Origin: Burkholderia cenocepacia
GTDB lineage: Bacteria; Pseudomonadota; Gammaproteobacteria; Burkholderiales; Burkholderiaceae
Reading direction: 5' to 3'
Length of the DNA: 64,000 nt
Assembly (NCBI RefSeq): GCF_900446215.1
Contig: NZ_UAQZ01000013.1
Span: forward strand, 744,001-808,000
Part shown: positions 53,553 through 62,475 of the stretch, one piece after another
Layout: every line of letters begins with the position of its first letter
Position numbering within the stretch: position 1 is the stretch's first letter
Notes under the pieces: model-generated
What the model was told of the DNA's origin: nothing
What the model saw: the letters and a program-made list of their open reading frames with translations, nothing else
The model's database searches: none
Made by a program: the position numbers and the translations under genes

Positions 53553-53879
53553 ATGGTTTACACATTGCAATGCATGCCCTACAGTCCTCCTGCATTCAGC
53601 ATCCGGACCACCGACGTCTTCGACGCCTGGTTTGCCGGCCTGCCCGATCGCCGCATCCAGGCGCGCATCGACCGCCTGTCGATGGGCAATCCGGGCGACT
53701 GGAAATCCGCCGGCTCCCCCGTCGTCGAAATGCGTATCGACCACGGCCCGGGCTATCGCGTCTATGACGTGAGGCGCGGAACGATATGGGTCATCCTGCT
53801 CTGCGGCGGCGATAAATCGGCGCAACAGGCCGACATCCGCGCCGCGCACGCAATGCTCGCGCACCTCGACATGGAGTGA
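53553..53879 (+). CDS. higB: RelE/ParE-superfamily toxin (HigB / phage Gp49-like)
   Basis: Small toxin of 108 residues, probably a ribosome-dependent mRNA interferase. Family features are IRTTDVFDAWFAGLPDRRIQ, GNPGDWKSAGSPVVEMRIDH, GPGYRVYDVRRGTIWVILLC and GGDKSAQQADIRAA. Homology begins near residue 8, so a start at ATG 53574 (MPYSPPAF) is also possible. The candidate operator AACCATGGTT overlaps the first ATG, which favours the later start. The antitoxin gene begins three bases after the stop. Toxin-first order is typical of higBA. Confidence 0.88.
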   Translation: MVYTLQCMPYSPPAFSIRTTDVFDAWFAGLPDRRIQARIDRLSMGNPGDWKSAGSPVVEMRIDHGPGYRVYDVRRGTIWVILLCGGDKSAQQADIRAAHAMLAHLDME

Positions 53880-53882
53880 TCG

Positions 53883-54182
53883 ATGGACAAGATCAAGACG
53901 CGGCCGTGGGATTCGGCCGAACACCTGAAAACCGAAGACGACATGGCCGACTACTTCGACGCATGCCTGCAGGAGGCCGGCGACGATCCGGCCTTCATCG
54001 CGCATGCGCTCGGCGTGATCGCCCGCGCACGCGGCATGTCGCAGGTCGCACGCGATGCGGGCCTGTCGCGCGAAGGGCTGTACAAGGCGCTGTCGCACGA
54101 CGGCAATCCGAGCTTCGGCACGATCCTGAAAGTCATCAAGGCGCTCGGCCTGCAATTGCACGGCGCCAAGGCTGCCGCGTGA
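53883..54182 (+). CDS. higA: HigA-like antitoxin (XRE helix-turn-helix)
   Basis: Antitoxin of 99 residues. It starts MDKIKTRPWDSAEHLKTED, and the helix-turn-helix reads MSQVARDAGLSREGLYKALS, with NPSFGTILKVIKALGLQL after it. It should neutralise the preceding toxin and repress the operon by binding upstream. It lies three bases after the toxin stop, so translation is coupled. The C-terminus is short. Confidence 0.9.
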   Translation: MDKIKTRPWDSAEHLKTEDDMADYFDACLQEAGDDPAFIAHALGVIARARGMSQVARDAGLSREGLYKALSHDGNPSFGTILKVIKALGLQLHGAKAAA

Positions 54183-54230
54183 TCCGGCGGCGCACGGCGT
54201 CGCGCCACGTGCGCAACGTCCGTGCCCGTG

Positions 54231-55517
54231 TCAGTGCAGCCACCCGGCCGCCCAGCGCGGCACCAGCGACACGAGATACAAGCCGAGCCCGATCAGGCCG
54301 CCGACCAGCGTGCCGTTGATGCGGATGTACTGCAGATCCTTGCCGATGTTCAGCTCGATCTGTCGCGACATCTCGCGCGCGTCCCAGTTGCGCACCGTGT
54401 CGCGAATGTGACGCATCAGGAAATCGGCGAAATCGGGCGCCATCTCGTGCACGGCCCGCTCCACATGTTCGTTGAGCGACGCGCGCAGCGCCGGGCTCTC
54501 GGCGAGCCGCGCGCCGAGCCAGCCGCCGAGCGTCGCGGCCTGCCGGTGCAGCGCCGAATCGGGGCGCGCGAGATCGGCCTTCAGCCACGCACGCAACTGG
54601 TCCCACAAGTCGCGCACGTACTCGTTGAACGCGTCGCCGTCGCGAATATAGCGCTTGATCTCGTCGCCCTTCGCGAGGAACGCGGGGTCGTGCTTCAGCC
54701 GCTCGGTCAGCCGCACGACCGTCCGGTCGAAGCGTTGCCGCAACTCATGCTCGGGGTCGGCCGCGACGCCTTCGAGCACGCGGCTCACCGCGCTGGCGAG
54801 CATCCGCGCGCCGTTCTCGCCGAACCATTGCGTCGGCATGATCTTCTCGACCTTCGGGTATTGCGTCTTCAGCCATTCGACGATGAAGCCCGCGATCACC
54901 TCGCGGTTCTCTTCCTTGTCGAGCACGTCGACCACCTGTTCGATCGCGTCGTCGAGCAGCGCCTGGTGGCGGCCGTCCTTCGTCAGCGTATCGAGGATCG
55001 CGCCGGCCGATTGCGACAGGTCGACCCGGTCGATCACCGCGCGGAACGCATCGTGGACGAACGACTGGATCCGCGCGTCGTCGGTCATGTCGAGCGCGAA
55101 GCTCATCAGCTTCGTCACGTAGCCGCCGAGCGCGTCGGTGTTCGCCGGCTCGCCGAGCCATGCGCCGAGCTTCTGCGCGGGATCGTGCTGGCGGATCTGC
55201 GCGGCGAGCGCGTCGGGGCCGAGGAATTTCTCGCGCACGAACACCGCGAGGTTGTCGGCAATCTTGTCCTTGTTCTTCGGGATGATCTCGGTGTGGCGCG
55301 ACACGAACGGGATCGGCACGCGGCGGAACAGCGCGACGACCGCGAACCAGTCGGCGAGCGCGCCGACCATCGCGGCTTCCGCGACGGCCTTGAAACCGTC
55401 GACCCACGGGCCGCGCGGCAGCACGATGGTGGTGACGAACACCGCGACGGCCGCGAGCAGCAGCCACAGCGCACGGCGCTTGCTTCGTTTCAGTTCGAGG
55501 GCTTTGTCTGGCGTCAT
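54231..55517 (-). CDS. DUF445 family inner-membrane protein
   Basis: Protein of 428 residues in the DUF445 (YjiN-like) family. N-terminal helices (LWLLLAAVAVFVTTIVLPRG, AMVGALADWFAVVALFRRVP) are followed by HTEIIPKNKDKIADNLAVFV and a long helical soluble part. A C-terminal membrane segment (INGTLVGGLIGLGLYLVSLV) closes the protein. The function is unknown; the family motif around GALADWFAVVALFR is well kept. The ATG at 55517 is chosen since an upstream frame extension has no family match. Confidence 0.88.
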   Translation of the reverse strand: MTPDKALELKRSKRRALWLLLAAVAVFVTTIVLPRGPWVDGFKAVAEAAMVGALADWFAVVALFRRVPIPFVSRHTEIIPKNKDKIADNLAVFVREKFLGPDALAAQIRQHDPAQKLGAWLGEPANTDALGGYVTKLMSFALDMTDDARIQSFVHDAFRAVIDRVDLSQSAGAILDTLTKDGRHQALLDDAIEQVVDVLDKEENREVIAGFIVEWLKTQYPKVEKIMPTQWFGENGARMLASAVSRVLEGVAADPEHELRQRFDRTVVRLTERLKHDPAFLAKGDEIKRYIRDGDAFNEYVRDLWDQLRAWLKADLARPDSALHRQAATLGGWLGARLAESPALRASLNEHVERAVHEMAPDFADFLMRHIRDTVRNWDAREMSRQIELNIGKDLQYIRINGTLVGGLIGLGLYLVSLVPRWAAGWLH

Positions 55518-55613
55518 GGAGGACGAGCGGATCGGCGATGCCGCTAATATCCCCGATTTCGCCGCAGCCGACAAACCCGCGGCTCGCGCGGGCACGCACC
55601 GCGCGCGCCGCTG

Positions 55614-56834
55614 CTACATGAACGTCTTCAGATTGACGGCCGGATCGGCCAGCTTCACCGGATCGGGCACCGCCCCTGCCGCGATCAGCCGGCGCGACGC
55701 GCCGATGTCGCGTCCGAGGTTCGCCGCGGCCACCGCGACGATCCTGCCGTCGTCGCCGAGCGCGAACACCGTGAACGGCCCGCTCGCCGGCTCGCCGCGC
55801 ACGACGATCGTGCGCTCGCTGCCGAACAGCCCGAGCATCTGCAGGTTGCAGTCGTACTGATCCGACCACAGCCACGGCAGCTCGGCATAGATCTCGTCGG
55901 CACCGAGCAGGTTCGCGGCCGCGACGGCCGGCTGGTTTTCGGCCACCTGCCACGATTCGATCCGCACATGCCGCCCGAGCAGCGGGTTGAAGTGCATCGT
56001 CACCTCGCCCGCCGCGAAGATCGCGGCATCGGCCGTGCGGCAGCCCGCGTCGACGCGTATCCCGTTGTCGACGTCGAGCCCGGCCGCCTGCGCCAGCTCG
56101 ACATTCGGCACCACGCCGATGCCGACCACGACGACGTCGGCCGGCACGTCGCCCTGATCGGTCTCGACGACCGCGCCGCCGCCCGGCGCGCGCCGGATCG
56201 CGCGCGGCAGCGTCGCCATCCGGAACAGCACGCCGCGCGCATCGTGCAATTGCCGCGCATATGCGCCGACGACTTCCGGCAGCGCGCGCTGCAGCAACCG
56301 CGGCGCCGGATCGATCACCGTCACGTCGCAGCCGAGCTGGCGCGCGGCCGCCGCGACCTCGAGGCCGATGAAGCCGCCGCCGAGCACCGCCACGCGGCGC
56401 CCGGGCGCCAGTTGCGCACGCAACGCACGCGCATCGTCGACCGTGCGCACGTAATGCACCGCGACACCTTCGTCGATCGCCCCGCCGAACGTGCGCACAC
56501 GCGAACCCGTCGCGAGCACGAGCTTGCCGTACGGCAACGTCGCCCCGTCGTCGAGCCGCACGCGCTGCACATCGCGCTCGATCGCGTCGACGCGGGTGCC
56601 GAGCCGCAACGCGATGCGCTGCGTGTCGTACCACGCGGCATCACGGATGAACGCGCGCTGTTCGCCGCCGTCCGTCAGCAGCGCATCCTTCGACAGCGCC
56701 GGCCGGTCATACGGCAGCTCGCGCTCCGCGCCGATCATCACGATGCGCGCCGCCGCATCGCGTGCGCGCAGCGCTTCGGCCGTACGCCGCGCCGCGTGGC
56801 CGGCGCCGACGATCACGAACGGATCAGCCGACAT
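55614..56834 (-). CDS. andAa: anthranilate 1,2-dioxygenase ferredoxin reductase AndAa
   Basis: FAD- and NADH-dependent ferredoxin reductase of 406 residues that passes electrons to the Rieske ferredoxin AndAb. The FAD motif is FVIVGAGHAARRTAEALR, the NADH motif VAVLGGGFIGLEVAAAAR near residue 147, and the second FAD motif DAAIFAAGEVTMHFNP. The start at 56834 overlaps the andAb stop by 11 bp. It is the last gene of the and operon. Assignment to anthranilate rather than another aromatic substrate rests on the whole operon resembling that described in Burkholderia cepacia DBO1. Confidence 0.88.
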   Translation of the reverse strand: MSADPFVIVGAGHAARRTAEALRARDAAARIVMIGAERELPYDRPALSKDALLTDGGEQRAFIRDAAWYDTQRIALRLGTRVDAIERDVQRVRLDDGATLPYGKLVLATGSRVRTFGGAIDEGVAVHYVRTVDDARALRAQLAPGRRVAVLGGGFIGLEVAAAARQLGCDVTVIDPAPRLLQRALPEVVGAYARQLHDARGVLFRMATLPRAIRRAPGGGAVVETDQGDVPADVVVVGIGVVPNVELAQAAGLDVDNGIRVDAGCRTADAAIFAAGEVTMHFNPLLGRHVRIESWQVAENQPAVAAANLLGADEIYAELPWLWSDQYDCNLQMLGLFGSERTIVVRGEPASGPFTVFALGDDGRIVAVAAANLGRDIGASRRLIAAGAVPDPVKLADPAVNLKTFM

Positions 56835-57150
56835 TGACTTCCACCTGCCCGTCGACGATCCGGATCGGATAGGTCTGCACCGGCTCGGTGATCGGCGCGC
56901 ATTTCGGCGCGCCGGTGCGAATGTCGATCAGCCCCTGATGCAGCGGGCACTCGACGCAGCCGTCCTCCACATAGCCTTCGGACAGCCGCGCATGGCCGTG
57001 CGTGCACAGGTCATGCATCGCGAACAGTTCGTCGCCGATCCGGAACACCGCGATCGGCTTCTGGCCGGCGACGCGCGCCGCCGGTTCGCCTTCGGAGAAT
57101 TCGTCGAAAGCGCCCAGCGGATGCCATTGGGCGAGCGTTGCTTCAGTCAT
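56824..57150 (-). CDS. andAb: anthranilate 1,2-dioxygenase ferredoxin AndAb
   Basis: Rieske [2Fe-2S] ferredoxin of 108 residues. The cluster ligands are in LCTHGHARLS (Cys-x-His) and GCVECPLHQGLID (Cys-x2-His). It carries electrons from AndAa to the oxygenase AndAc/AndAd. The ATG at 57150 fits the family length. A separate ferredoxin makes this a three-component dioxygenase, unlike the two-component AntABC of pseudomonads. Confidence 0.9.
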   Translation of the reverse strand: MTEATLAQWHPLGAFDEFSEGEPAARVAGQKPIAVFRIGDELFAMHDLCTHGHARLSEGYVEDGCVECPLHQGLIDIRTGAPKCAPITEPVQTYPIRIVDGQVEVNVG

Positions 57151-57185
57151 GTCGATTCCTTGCTTCGTCAGATCGATCAGAGCGG

Positions 57186-57662
57186 TCAGATCGGCGTCGC
57201 GAGCAGCGTCTGCACGCGCGACGTGTCGTAGATCACGCGCTTGGTCTTGTAGCGCAGGCCGTCGGGCGTGCGCACGACCGTGTCGTAGTACTTGCCGGCC
57301 TGATACACGTTCGATTCGCCGTTGCTGCGCGTCTGCACGACCACGTAGTTGCTCTCGGTATCGATTTCGCCGTCGCGCTCGGCGACGATCGTCAGGCCCG
57401 ACGTCATGTGCCGGTACGTGTGCTCCTCGTAGATGTTCGCGTGCCGCAGCGACACCACGCGGTCGCGCAGCATCCGCTGGTTCGTGCAGTGGACGATCCC
57501 GACCGGCAGCCCGAGATCGGCGTTCTCCTTCGGCACGATTTCGTACGTGCAGTCCTCGGTGAACATCTCCGGCCAGTGTTCGAGCCGATCGTTGTCGAGG
57601 TGCCCGATGTAGCGGTTCTGGAGCATGTAAATCTCGAACCACGTCTTCATGTCTTCCGTCAT
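57186..57662 (-). CDS. andAd: anthranilate 1,2-dioxygenase small subunit AndAd
   Basis: Ring-hydroxylating dioxygenase beta subunit of 158 residues with a cystatin-like fold, structural partner of AndAc. Visible are WFEIYMLQNRYIGHLDND, EHWPEMFTEDCTYEIV and RYKTKRVIYDTSRVQTL. It starts 15 bp after the andAc stop, in the same operon, and is followed by andAb 35 bp on. Confidence 0.9.
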   Translation of the reverse strand: MTEDMKTWFEIYMLQNRYIGHLDNDRLEHWPEMFTEDCTYEIVPKENADLGLPVGIVHCTNQRMLRDRVVSLRHANIYEEHTYRHMTSGLTIVAERDGEIDTESNYVVVQTRSNGESNVYQAGKYYDTVVRTPDGLRYKTKRVIYDTSRVQTLLATPI

Positions 57663-57677
57663 TTTCCTGCTCCCGCC

Positions 57678-58949
57678 TCAATAGCCCATCAGCTTCTGGT
57701 AGCCGACCCAGAACTTGCGGATCAGGCTCTCGGTGATCACCGTGTCCTGCTGGTCCGGATTGCCGCGCGACATCTCGATCACCGACGTCGCATCGGCGTC
57801 GCGCACCGTGCCGCGCTGCACGAGCTCGGTCGCTTCGGTATCTTCCATCGAGATGTAGCCGGCCGGCCCGACGAGGTTCGCCTGCTTGATGCGCAGCGCG
57901 CGCAGCTCGGGCGTGTCGTCCGCATAGCCGAAGAAGTGGAAGATCAGCTCGAAGTTGTCGGGCCCTTTCGGCAGGATCTGCCGCGCGACCAGCGTGTTGT
58001 GGATCTGCTGGATCACGAGCTGCGGGAAGATCGGCTGGATATGGTTGGTGCAATCCTCGTCGTATTCCGATACGAGATCGAGGATCGATTCGTCCTCCAG
58101 ATGGAAGCCCTCGTCGAACGAACGGATGTTCTGCTGCTTGTATGCGGCCGACGTGTCGTCATTCGTCTTCGTCACCGTGATGATGCTGTGCAGCCCGTGA
58201 TTCGCATCCGGAATCGAGCGCGCCTTCATGCCGACGCGGAAGATGTTGAAGGTCGTATGGAACAGGTGCAGCATGCTCGCGTGATACGGGTCCTTCACGT
58301 TCTCCATGTACAGCTTCCAGTTCGACTTCGAATACTGGCGCGTGCAGCCGAGATACTCGATCGGCTTGTGGAAGATCCGGTCGATCCACGGACGCATCTG
58401 CTCGCCCAGATACGCGGGCAGCGGCGCGACCGCGTCGCTGAAGGTCGCGAACACGAGCCCGCGATAGCTGTCGACGCGCAGCTTGCGCAGCCCGTGCTGC
58501 TTCGGATCGAAATCGGCCGGCATCCCGGTCATCCCCTTCTGGCCGCGCCGGAACGGCACGCCGAGCAGGTTGCCCTGGTTGTCGAAGCTCCACTGGTGAT
58601 AGACGCACGTGTGCGAACTCGCGTTGCCGCGCGACTTGCGGCACACCTGCGCGCCGCGGTGCGCGCAGCGGTTCACCCACGCGGACAGCGTGCCGTCCTC
58701 GGCGCGCGTGACGACCACCGGCGTGTCGCCGACGAACGTGCTCTTGAAATCGCCGGCGTTCGGGATCTCCGCTTCGAGCGCGACGAAGTTCCACGTCGGC
58801 CCGCGGAAGATGCGTTCCTGCTCGCGATCGTAGACCGCCCGCGAGCTGAACACCTTGTACGGCACGCGCGAGCCGTCGTCGTGCGGAAAGGTCACGTCGG
58901 ATGCGTCGCCGCGCTCCGCGAAAACGACGGGCGATTCTGTCTGCTCCAT
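57678..58949 (-). CDS. andAc: anthranilate 1,2-dioxygenase large subunit AndAc
   Basis: Catalytic alpha subunit of 423 residues, converting anthranilate plus O2 and NADH to catechol with release of CO2 and ammonia. The Rieske cluster ligands are CAHRGAQVC and TCVYHQWSF. The mononuclear iron site is KDPYHASMLHLFH with two histidines; the third ligand is a later aspartate. The ATG at 58949 has AAGGAG upstream. It heads the andAc-Ad-Ab-Aa operon and is divergent from andR. The catechol product would feed the cat genes about 4.5 kb away. Confidence 0.92.
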   Translation of the reverse strand: MEQTESPVVFAERGDASDVTFPHDDGSRVPYKVFSSRAVYDREQERIFRGPTWNFVALEAEIPNAGDFKSTFVGDTPVVVTRAEDGTLSAWVNRCAHRGAQVCRKSRGNASSHTCVYHQWSFDNQGNLLGVPFRRGQKGMTGMPADFDPKQHGLRKLRVDSYRGLVFATFSDAVAPLPAYLGEQMRPWIDRIFHKPIEYLGCTRQYSKSNWKLYMENVKDPYHASMLHLFHTTFNIFRVGMKARSIPDANHGLHSIITVTKTNDDTSAAYKQQNIRSFDEGFHLEDESILDLVSEYDEDCTNHIQPIFPQLVIQQIHNTLVARQILPKGPDNFELIFHFFGYADDTPELRALRIKQANLVGPAGYISMEDTEATELVQRGTVRDADATSVIEMSRGNPDQQDTVITESLIRKFWVGYQKLMGY

Positions 58950-59019
58950 GTCGGACTCCTTGTCGATCCGTTGCGTTGAATGCATGGAGCCGATTTTTGA
59001 AAAGCTAATATTCAGCGTC

Positions 59020-59064
59020 TATCCGGAAAGTGCGATTGCGGCGGTGCAATATCCACTTTCGGCG
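59020..59064 (-). promoter_or_regulatory. tandem XylS/AraC-type half-sites upstream of andAc
   Basis: On the minus strand two 15-base elements occur: CGCCGAAAGTGGATA (59064-59050) and CGCACTTTCCGGATA (59034-59020). Both fit the pattern (T)GC(A)-N6-GGNTA known for XylS-type activators and are exactly 30 bp apart. They lie 70-115 bases before the andAc start and are likely AndR sites. Confidence 0.55.
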
Positions 59065-59161
59065 GATTTCTGCGCTAGCATGACGGCACACGCGACCCGT
59101 CGCACGATCGCGACCCATTCGTCGGATCGAAGCGCGCGTCGCCCTACCAAGGCTGAGGCCC

Positions 59162-60121
59162 ATGTCCCCAACGTCGTTCGAGCCGCTCGCGCTGCGCGCG
59201 CACCGGCTGTTCGAATCCCGCGATCTCGACGAGACGCGCGAGCGGATCTCGCGCGTGATGCAGCCGCACGCGCTGCTGCCGAGCGGCCGCGTGCAGGGCG
59301 CGTCGCACATGGATTTCGTCAAGCTGGGCGGGCTCGGGATCGGCACGATCGCGTTCGGCGACGCGATGCGCGTGCAGGTCGATGCCGTCGACGGCTACTA
59401 CCTGCTGATGTTCTGCCTGTCCGGCCAGGCCGAAGTGCGCGCGATGGGGCGGCAGCTCGGCGTCGACGGCCAGACCGGCGTGCTGTGCGCGCCCGGCGAG
59501 CGCTTCGACGCGGTGCTGTCGGCCGATTGCGAGCAGTTCGTGCTGCGCATCGACGCGGCGACCGTCGGCTCGCTGACCGGCGACCCGCGCGCGACGCTCG
59601 ACCCGGTGCTGCACGTCAGCGACGCCGCGCTCGCCGCGTGGCGTCAGCAACTGATGCTCGTCGCGCGGTCGCCCGAGCTGCTCGAACGCGCGAACGCGAA
59701 CCCGCGGGTCGCGTCGCAGCTCGAGCATCTGCTGATCGACCTGCTGATCGAAGGCCATCCGCCGTCCATGCCGCAGGCGTCGCATCGCGACCCGGCGCCG
59801 GGCTTCGTGCGGCGCGCGCAGGAGTTCGTCGATGCGCACTACGCGCAGCCGCTGCAGCTCGCCGATATCGTCCAGGCCGCCAACGTGCCCGAACGGACGC
59901 TGCGCGACGCGTTCCTGCAATTCCGCGGAATGAGCCCGATGCAATATCTGCGCGCGACGCGGCTCGACCATGCGAGGGAGTTGCTGCGTGGGTCGACATC
60001 CGAGCGACGGATCGCCGATATCGCGCTCGATTGCGGGTTTACCCACCTGGGCCGGTTCGCGATCGCGTATCGGGAGAAGTTCGGCGAATCGCCGTCGGAA
60101 ACGCTCGACGCCAGGCGCTGA
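59162..60121 (+). CDS. andR: AraC/XylS-type regulator AndR
   Basis: Regulator of 319 residues. The N-terminal half is an AraC-binding-like (cupin-type) effector domain, QPHALLPSGRVQGASHMDFV to VDAVDGYYLLMFCLSGQAEV. The C-terminal half has the two helix-turn-helix units, LADIVQAANVPERTLRDAF and IADIALDCGFTHLGRFAIAY, ending FGESPSETL. It is transcribed away from the dioxygenase operon across 212 bp that carry tandem half-sites. It is expected to activate andA genes in response to anthranilate. Confidence 0.9.
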   Translation: MSPTSFEPLALRAHRLFESRDLDETRERISRVMQPHALLPSGRVQGASHMDFVKLGGLGIGTIAFGDAMRVQVDAVDGYYLLMFCLSGQAEVRAMGRQLGVDGQTGVLCAPGERFDAVLSADCEQFVLRIDAATVGSLTGDPRATLDPVLHVSDAALAAWRQQLMLVARSPELLERANANPRVASQLEHLLIDLLIEGHPPSMPQASHRDPAPGFVRRAQEFVDAHYAQPLQLADIVQAANVPERTLRDAFLQFRGMSPMQYLRATRLDHARELLRGSTSERRIADIALDCGFTHLGRFAIAYREKFGESPSETLDARR

Positions 60122-60633
60122 AGCAGCCGTCCGCACACGCACTGCCGCACGGCCGTAGGCTGCATTTCGCGCGCCGTGCTGCCGATCGCCGTCCCTACCC
60201 TTCGCGCCTTCCGCGCATGAGCGCGGTCGCCCCAATCGACGGCCGGTCGCACTCGCGCGACGACCTCGCGTCGCAATCTACGCCGGCGGCCCGCGCCGCG
60301 GCACGGCGTTGCTTGCCGCATCCGCGGACGGCCGGCGCGCAGGGTCGAGCCGTGCCGCCGCGCACGCCAGCGCCCCTTCGATCCGTTCGAGCATCGCGCG
60401 CGTGGCCTCGCTGCGCGGGCTCGCGCGCAGCAACAGCCCCAGCCACTTCAGCCGCCGCGCGAGCATCGGCACGACCAGCGTCCGGACGATCAGCCGTTGA
60501 TCCCGGTCCAACGGATCGAAACGCACGCATGCGTCGACGAGCGCATCGAGCGTGAGTACCACGTGAGCAGAACGCGTCGAGCCATTCAAGGGTCGATACT
60601 CCCGTCGCAGCAGGCTGCGAACCGTTATCCCGA
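60122..60633. other. 512-bp intergenic region between andR and the chemoreceptor
   Basis: Only a weakly supported small frame (listed separately) lies here. No hairpin with a U-tract was noted after andR or after the chemoreceptor gene. Confidence 0.4.
60278..60589 (-). CDS. possible small hypothetical protein
   Basis: An open frame downstream of the chemoreceptor gene could encode about 103 residues from a TTG at 60589, which has GGGAG nine bases upstream. The peptide (DALVDACVRFDPLDRDQRLI, VVPMLARRLKWLGLLLRAS) looks amphipathic and helical. The frame is also open through the antisense-like shadow upstream, so openness alone is weak evidence. No family is recognised. Confidence 0.3.
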   Translation of the reverse strand: MNGSTRSAHVVLTLDALVDACVRFDPLDRDQRLIVRTLVVPMLARRLKWLGLLLRASPRSEATRAMLERIEGALACAAARLDPARRPSADAASNAVPRRGPPA

Positions 60634-62310
60634 TCAAAACGCCTTCCCGTCGACGGCGCCGCCCGCGACAGGGGCGCTCAGCCCCGCCGCCAGCGGTTTC
60701 GTCGGCGCGACGGCGAGCGCGGATGCGGGCGCCGACGACGCCATGACCGGCGCATCGTCGCCATTCGGCGCGAGCTTGAACGCCGCCATCGCCGCCTGCA
60801 GGCGGCCGGCCTGCTCCTCGAGCGAATGCGCCGCCGCGGCCGCCTGCTCGACGAGCGCCGCGTTCTGCTGCGTCACCTGGTCCATCTGCTCGATCGCCAG
60901 ATTGACCTGCCCGATCCCCTGGCTCTGCTCCCGCGACGCGGCCGCGATTTCGGCGACGATATCGGACACCTGCTTGATCGCGAGCTTCACCTGCTCCATC
61001 GTCGCGCCGACGCCCGTGGCCTGCCGCGCGCTGTCGCGGATCATCGACACCGACGCGCCGATCAGTTCCTTGATCTCCTTCGCAGCCGCCGCCGAGCGCT
61101 GCGCGAGGCTGCGCACCTCGCTCGCGACCACCGCGAAGCCGCGCCCCTGCTCGCCGGCGCGCGCGGCCTCCACCGCGGCGTTGAGCGCGAGGATGTTGGT
61201 CTGGAACGCGATGCTCTCGATGACGCCCGTGATGTCGGCAACCTGGCTGGAACTGCTGCTGATCTGCCCGATCGTCGCGACCATGCTCTGCACGGCATCG
61301 TTGCCGGCATCGGCCATGCCGGTCGCGCGCGTCGCCAGCGTATTGGCCTGCTGCGCGTTGTCGGCGTTCTGCTTCACGGTCTCGGTCAGTTGCGTCATGC
61401 TCGATGCGGTTTCCTCGAGCGACGCGGCCTGCTCTTCCGTGCGGGCCGACAGATCGGCATTGCCGCTCGCGATCTGGCGCGACGCAACCCCCACCGCTTC
61501 CGCGCTGCGCTTGATGCCGCGCACCGTCGCACCGAGTTGCCGATCCATCGTCGCCAACGCACCGAGCAACCGGCCGAATTCGTCGTGCGAGTCGACGTCG
61601 ATCCGGTTGTCCAGCGACCCGCCGGCGATTTCGTCGGCCACGCGCACGGCCTTGCCGAGCGGCGTCGAGATGTGCCGCATCAGGTGCGCGGATACCCACG
61701 CCGCGACCAGCACGCCGATACCGATCAGGCCGATCGCGATCCACAGGATCATGACGAAGGTCGACGCGCTGTCGTCGACGAACGACTTCGCCTGATCGAT
61801 GTTCAGTGCGATGTCGTCGTCGAGCGCCTGCTTGAGCGCGCCGGCGGCGGGCGCCAGCCGGTCGATCGCCGCGGCGGCCGCGTCGCGGTCCCCGCCGCCC
61901 ACCGCCGCGAGTGCCGCGTCCACGCCGGCCCGGAACCGCGGCAGCACGTCGCGAATCCGGGCCGCGATGCGGCGCTCCTTGTCGCTCGTGATCGATTGGC
62001 CGTAATAGCGGTTCCATATCGTGTCGAGACGGCGTTGCCCGGCACGCGTCTCGTCGATCCCGCTGCGGACCCGCGCGGGATCGCGCTCGGACAATGCCCC
62101 GCGCATCCGAAGCTGCGTCTCGAAGGTCGCGGCGCGAATTTCCGACAATTCGCTGATCGGCAAGGTGTTGTCCGTATAAGCGTCATGGACGTTCGAATTC
62201 AGTCTCGACAGACCGAACAGGCCGAACACGCCGATGGCGACCATGAGCGCGACACACGCGGCAAGCGCGAAAAAGATCCTGAACTTGATGCTTTTCCCCA
62301 ATCGGCTCAC
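60634..62310 (-). CDS. methyl-accepting chemotaxis protein (Tsr/Tar-like)
   Basis: Chemoreceptor of 558 residues. The first membrane helix (IFFALAACVALMVAIGVFGL) is near residues 10-30. A periplasmic four-helix-bundle domain (residues about 35-190) follows. The second helix (FVMILWIAIGLIGIGVLVAA) leads to HAMP and the signalling domain with hairpin tip IAFQTNILALNAAVEAARAG. The start is a GTG at 62310 with GGAGGAG upstream. Lying between anthranilate and catechol genes, it may sense an aromatic compound or its product; that is inference from position. Confidence 0.9.
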   Translation of the reverse strand: MSRLGKSIKFRIFFALAACVALMVAIGVFGLFGLSRLNSNVHDAYTDNTLPISELSEIRAATFETQLRMRGALSERDPARVRSGIDETRAGQRRLDTIWNRYYGQSITSDKERRIAARIRDVLPRFRAGVDAALAAVGGGDRDAAAAAIDRLAPAAGALKQALDDDIALNIDQAKSFVDDSASTFVMILWIAIGLIGIGVLVAAWVSAHLMRHISTPLGKAVRVADEIAGGSLDNRIDVDSHDEFGRLLGALATMDRQLGATVRGIKRSAEAVGVASRQIASGNADLSARTEEQAASLEETASSMTQLTETVKQNADNAQQANTLATRATGMADAGNDAVQSMVATIGQISSSSSQVADITGVIESIAFQTNILALNAAVEAARAGEQGRGFAVVASEVRSLAQRSAAAAKEIKELIGASVSMIRDSARQATGVGATMEQVKLAIKQVSDIVAEIAAASREQSQGIGQVNLAIEQMDQVTQQNAALVEQAAAAAHSLEEQAGRLQAAMAAFKLAPNGDDAPVMASSAPASALAVAPTKPLAAGLSAPVAGGAVDGKAF

Positions 62311-62475
62311 GCTGCTCTCCTCCACTGTTCCAGGGCGATGCGGAACGGGAAACCCCGCGTCCAACCCTGTTTACGGAGAGCGACATGGCCGATTTATCGG
62401 CTGCCGGCAGGATAGAAAAAACCATGTGCGGCAATAATCGGCATGCGGCGATCGCTTTGTGTCGGCCGTCAGCCA

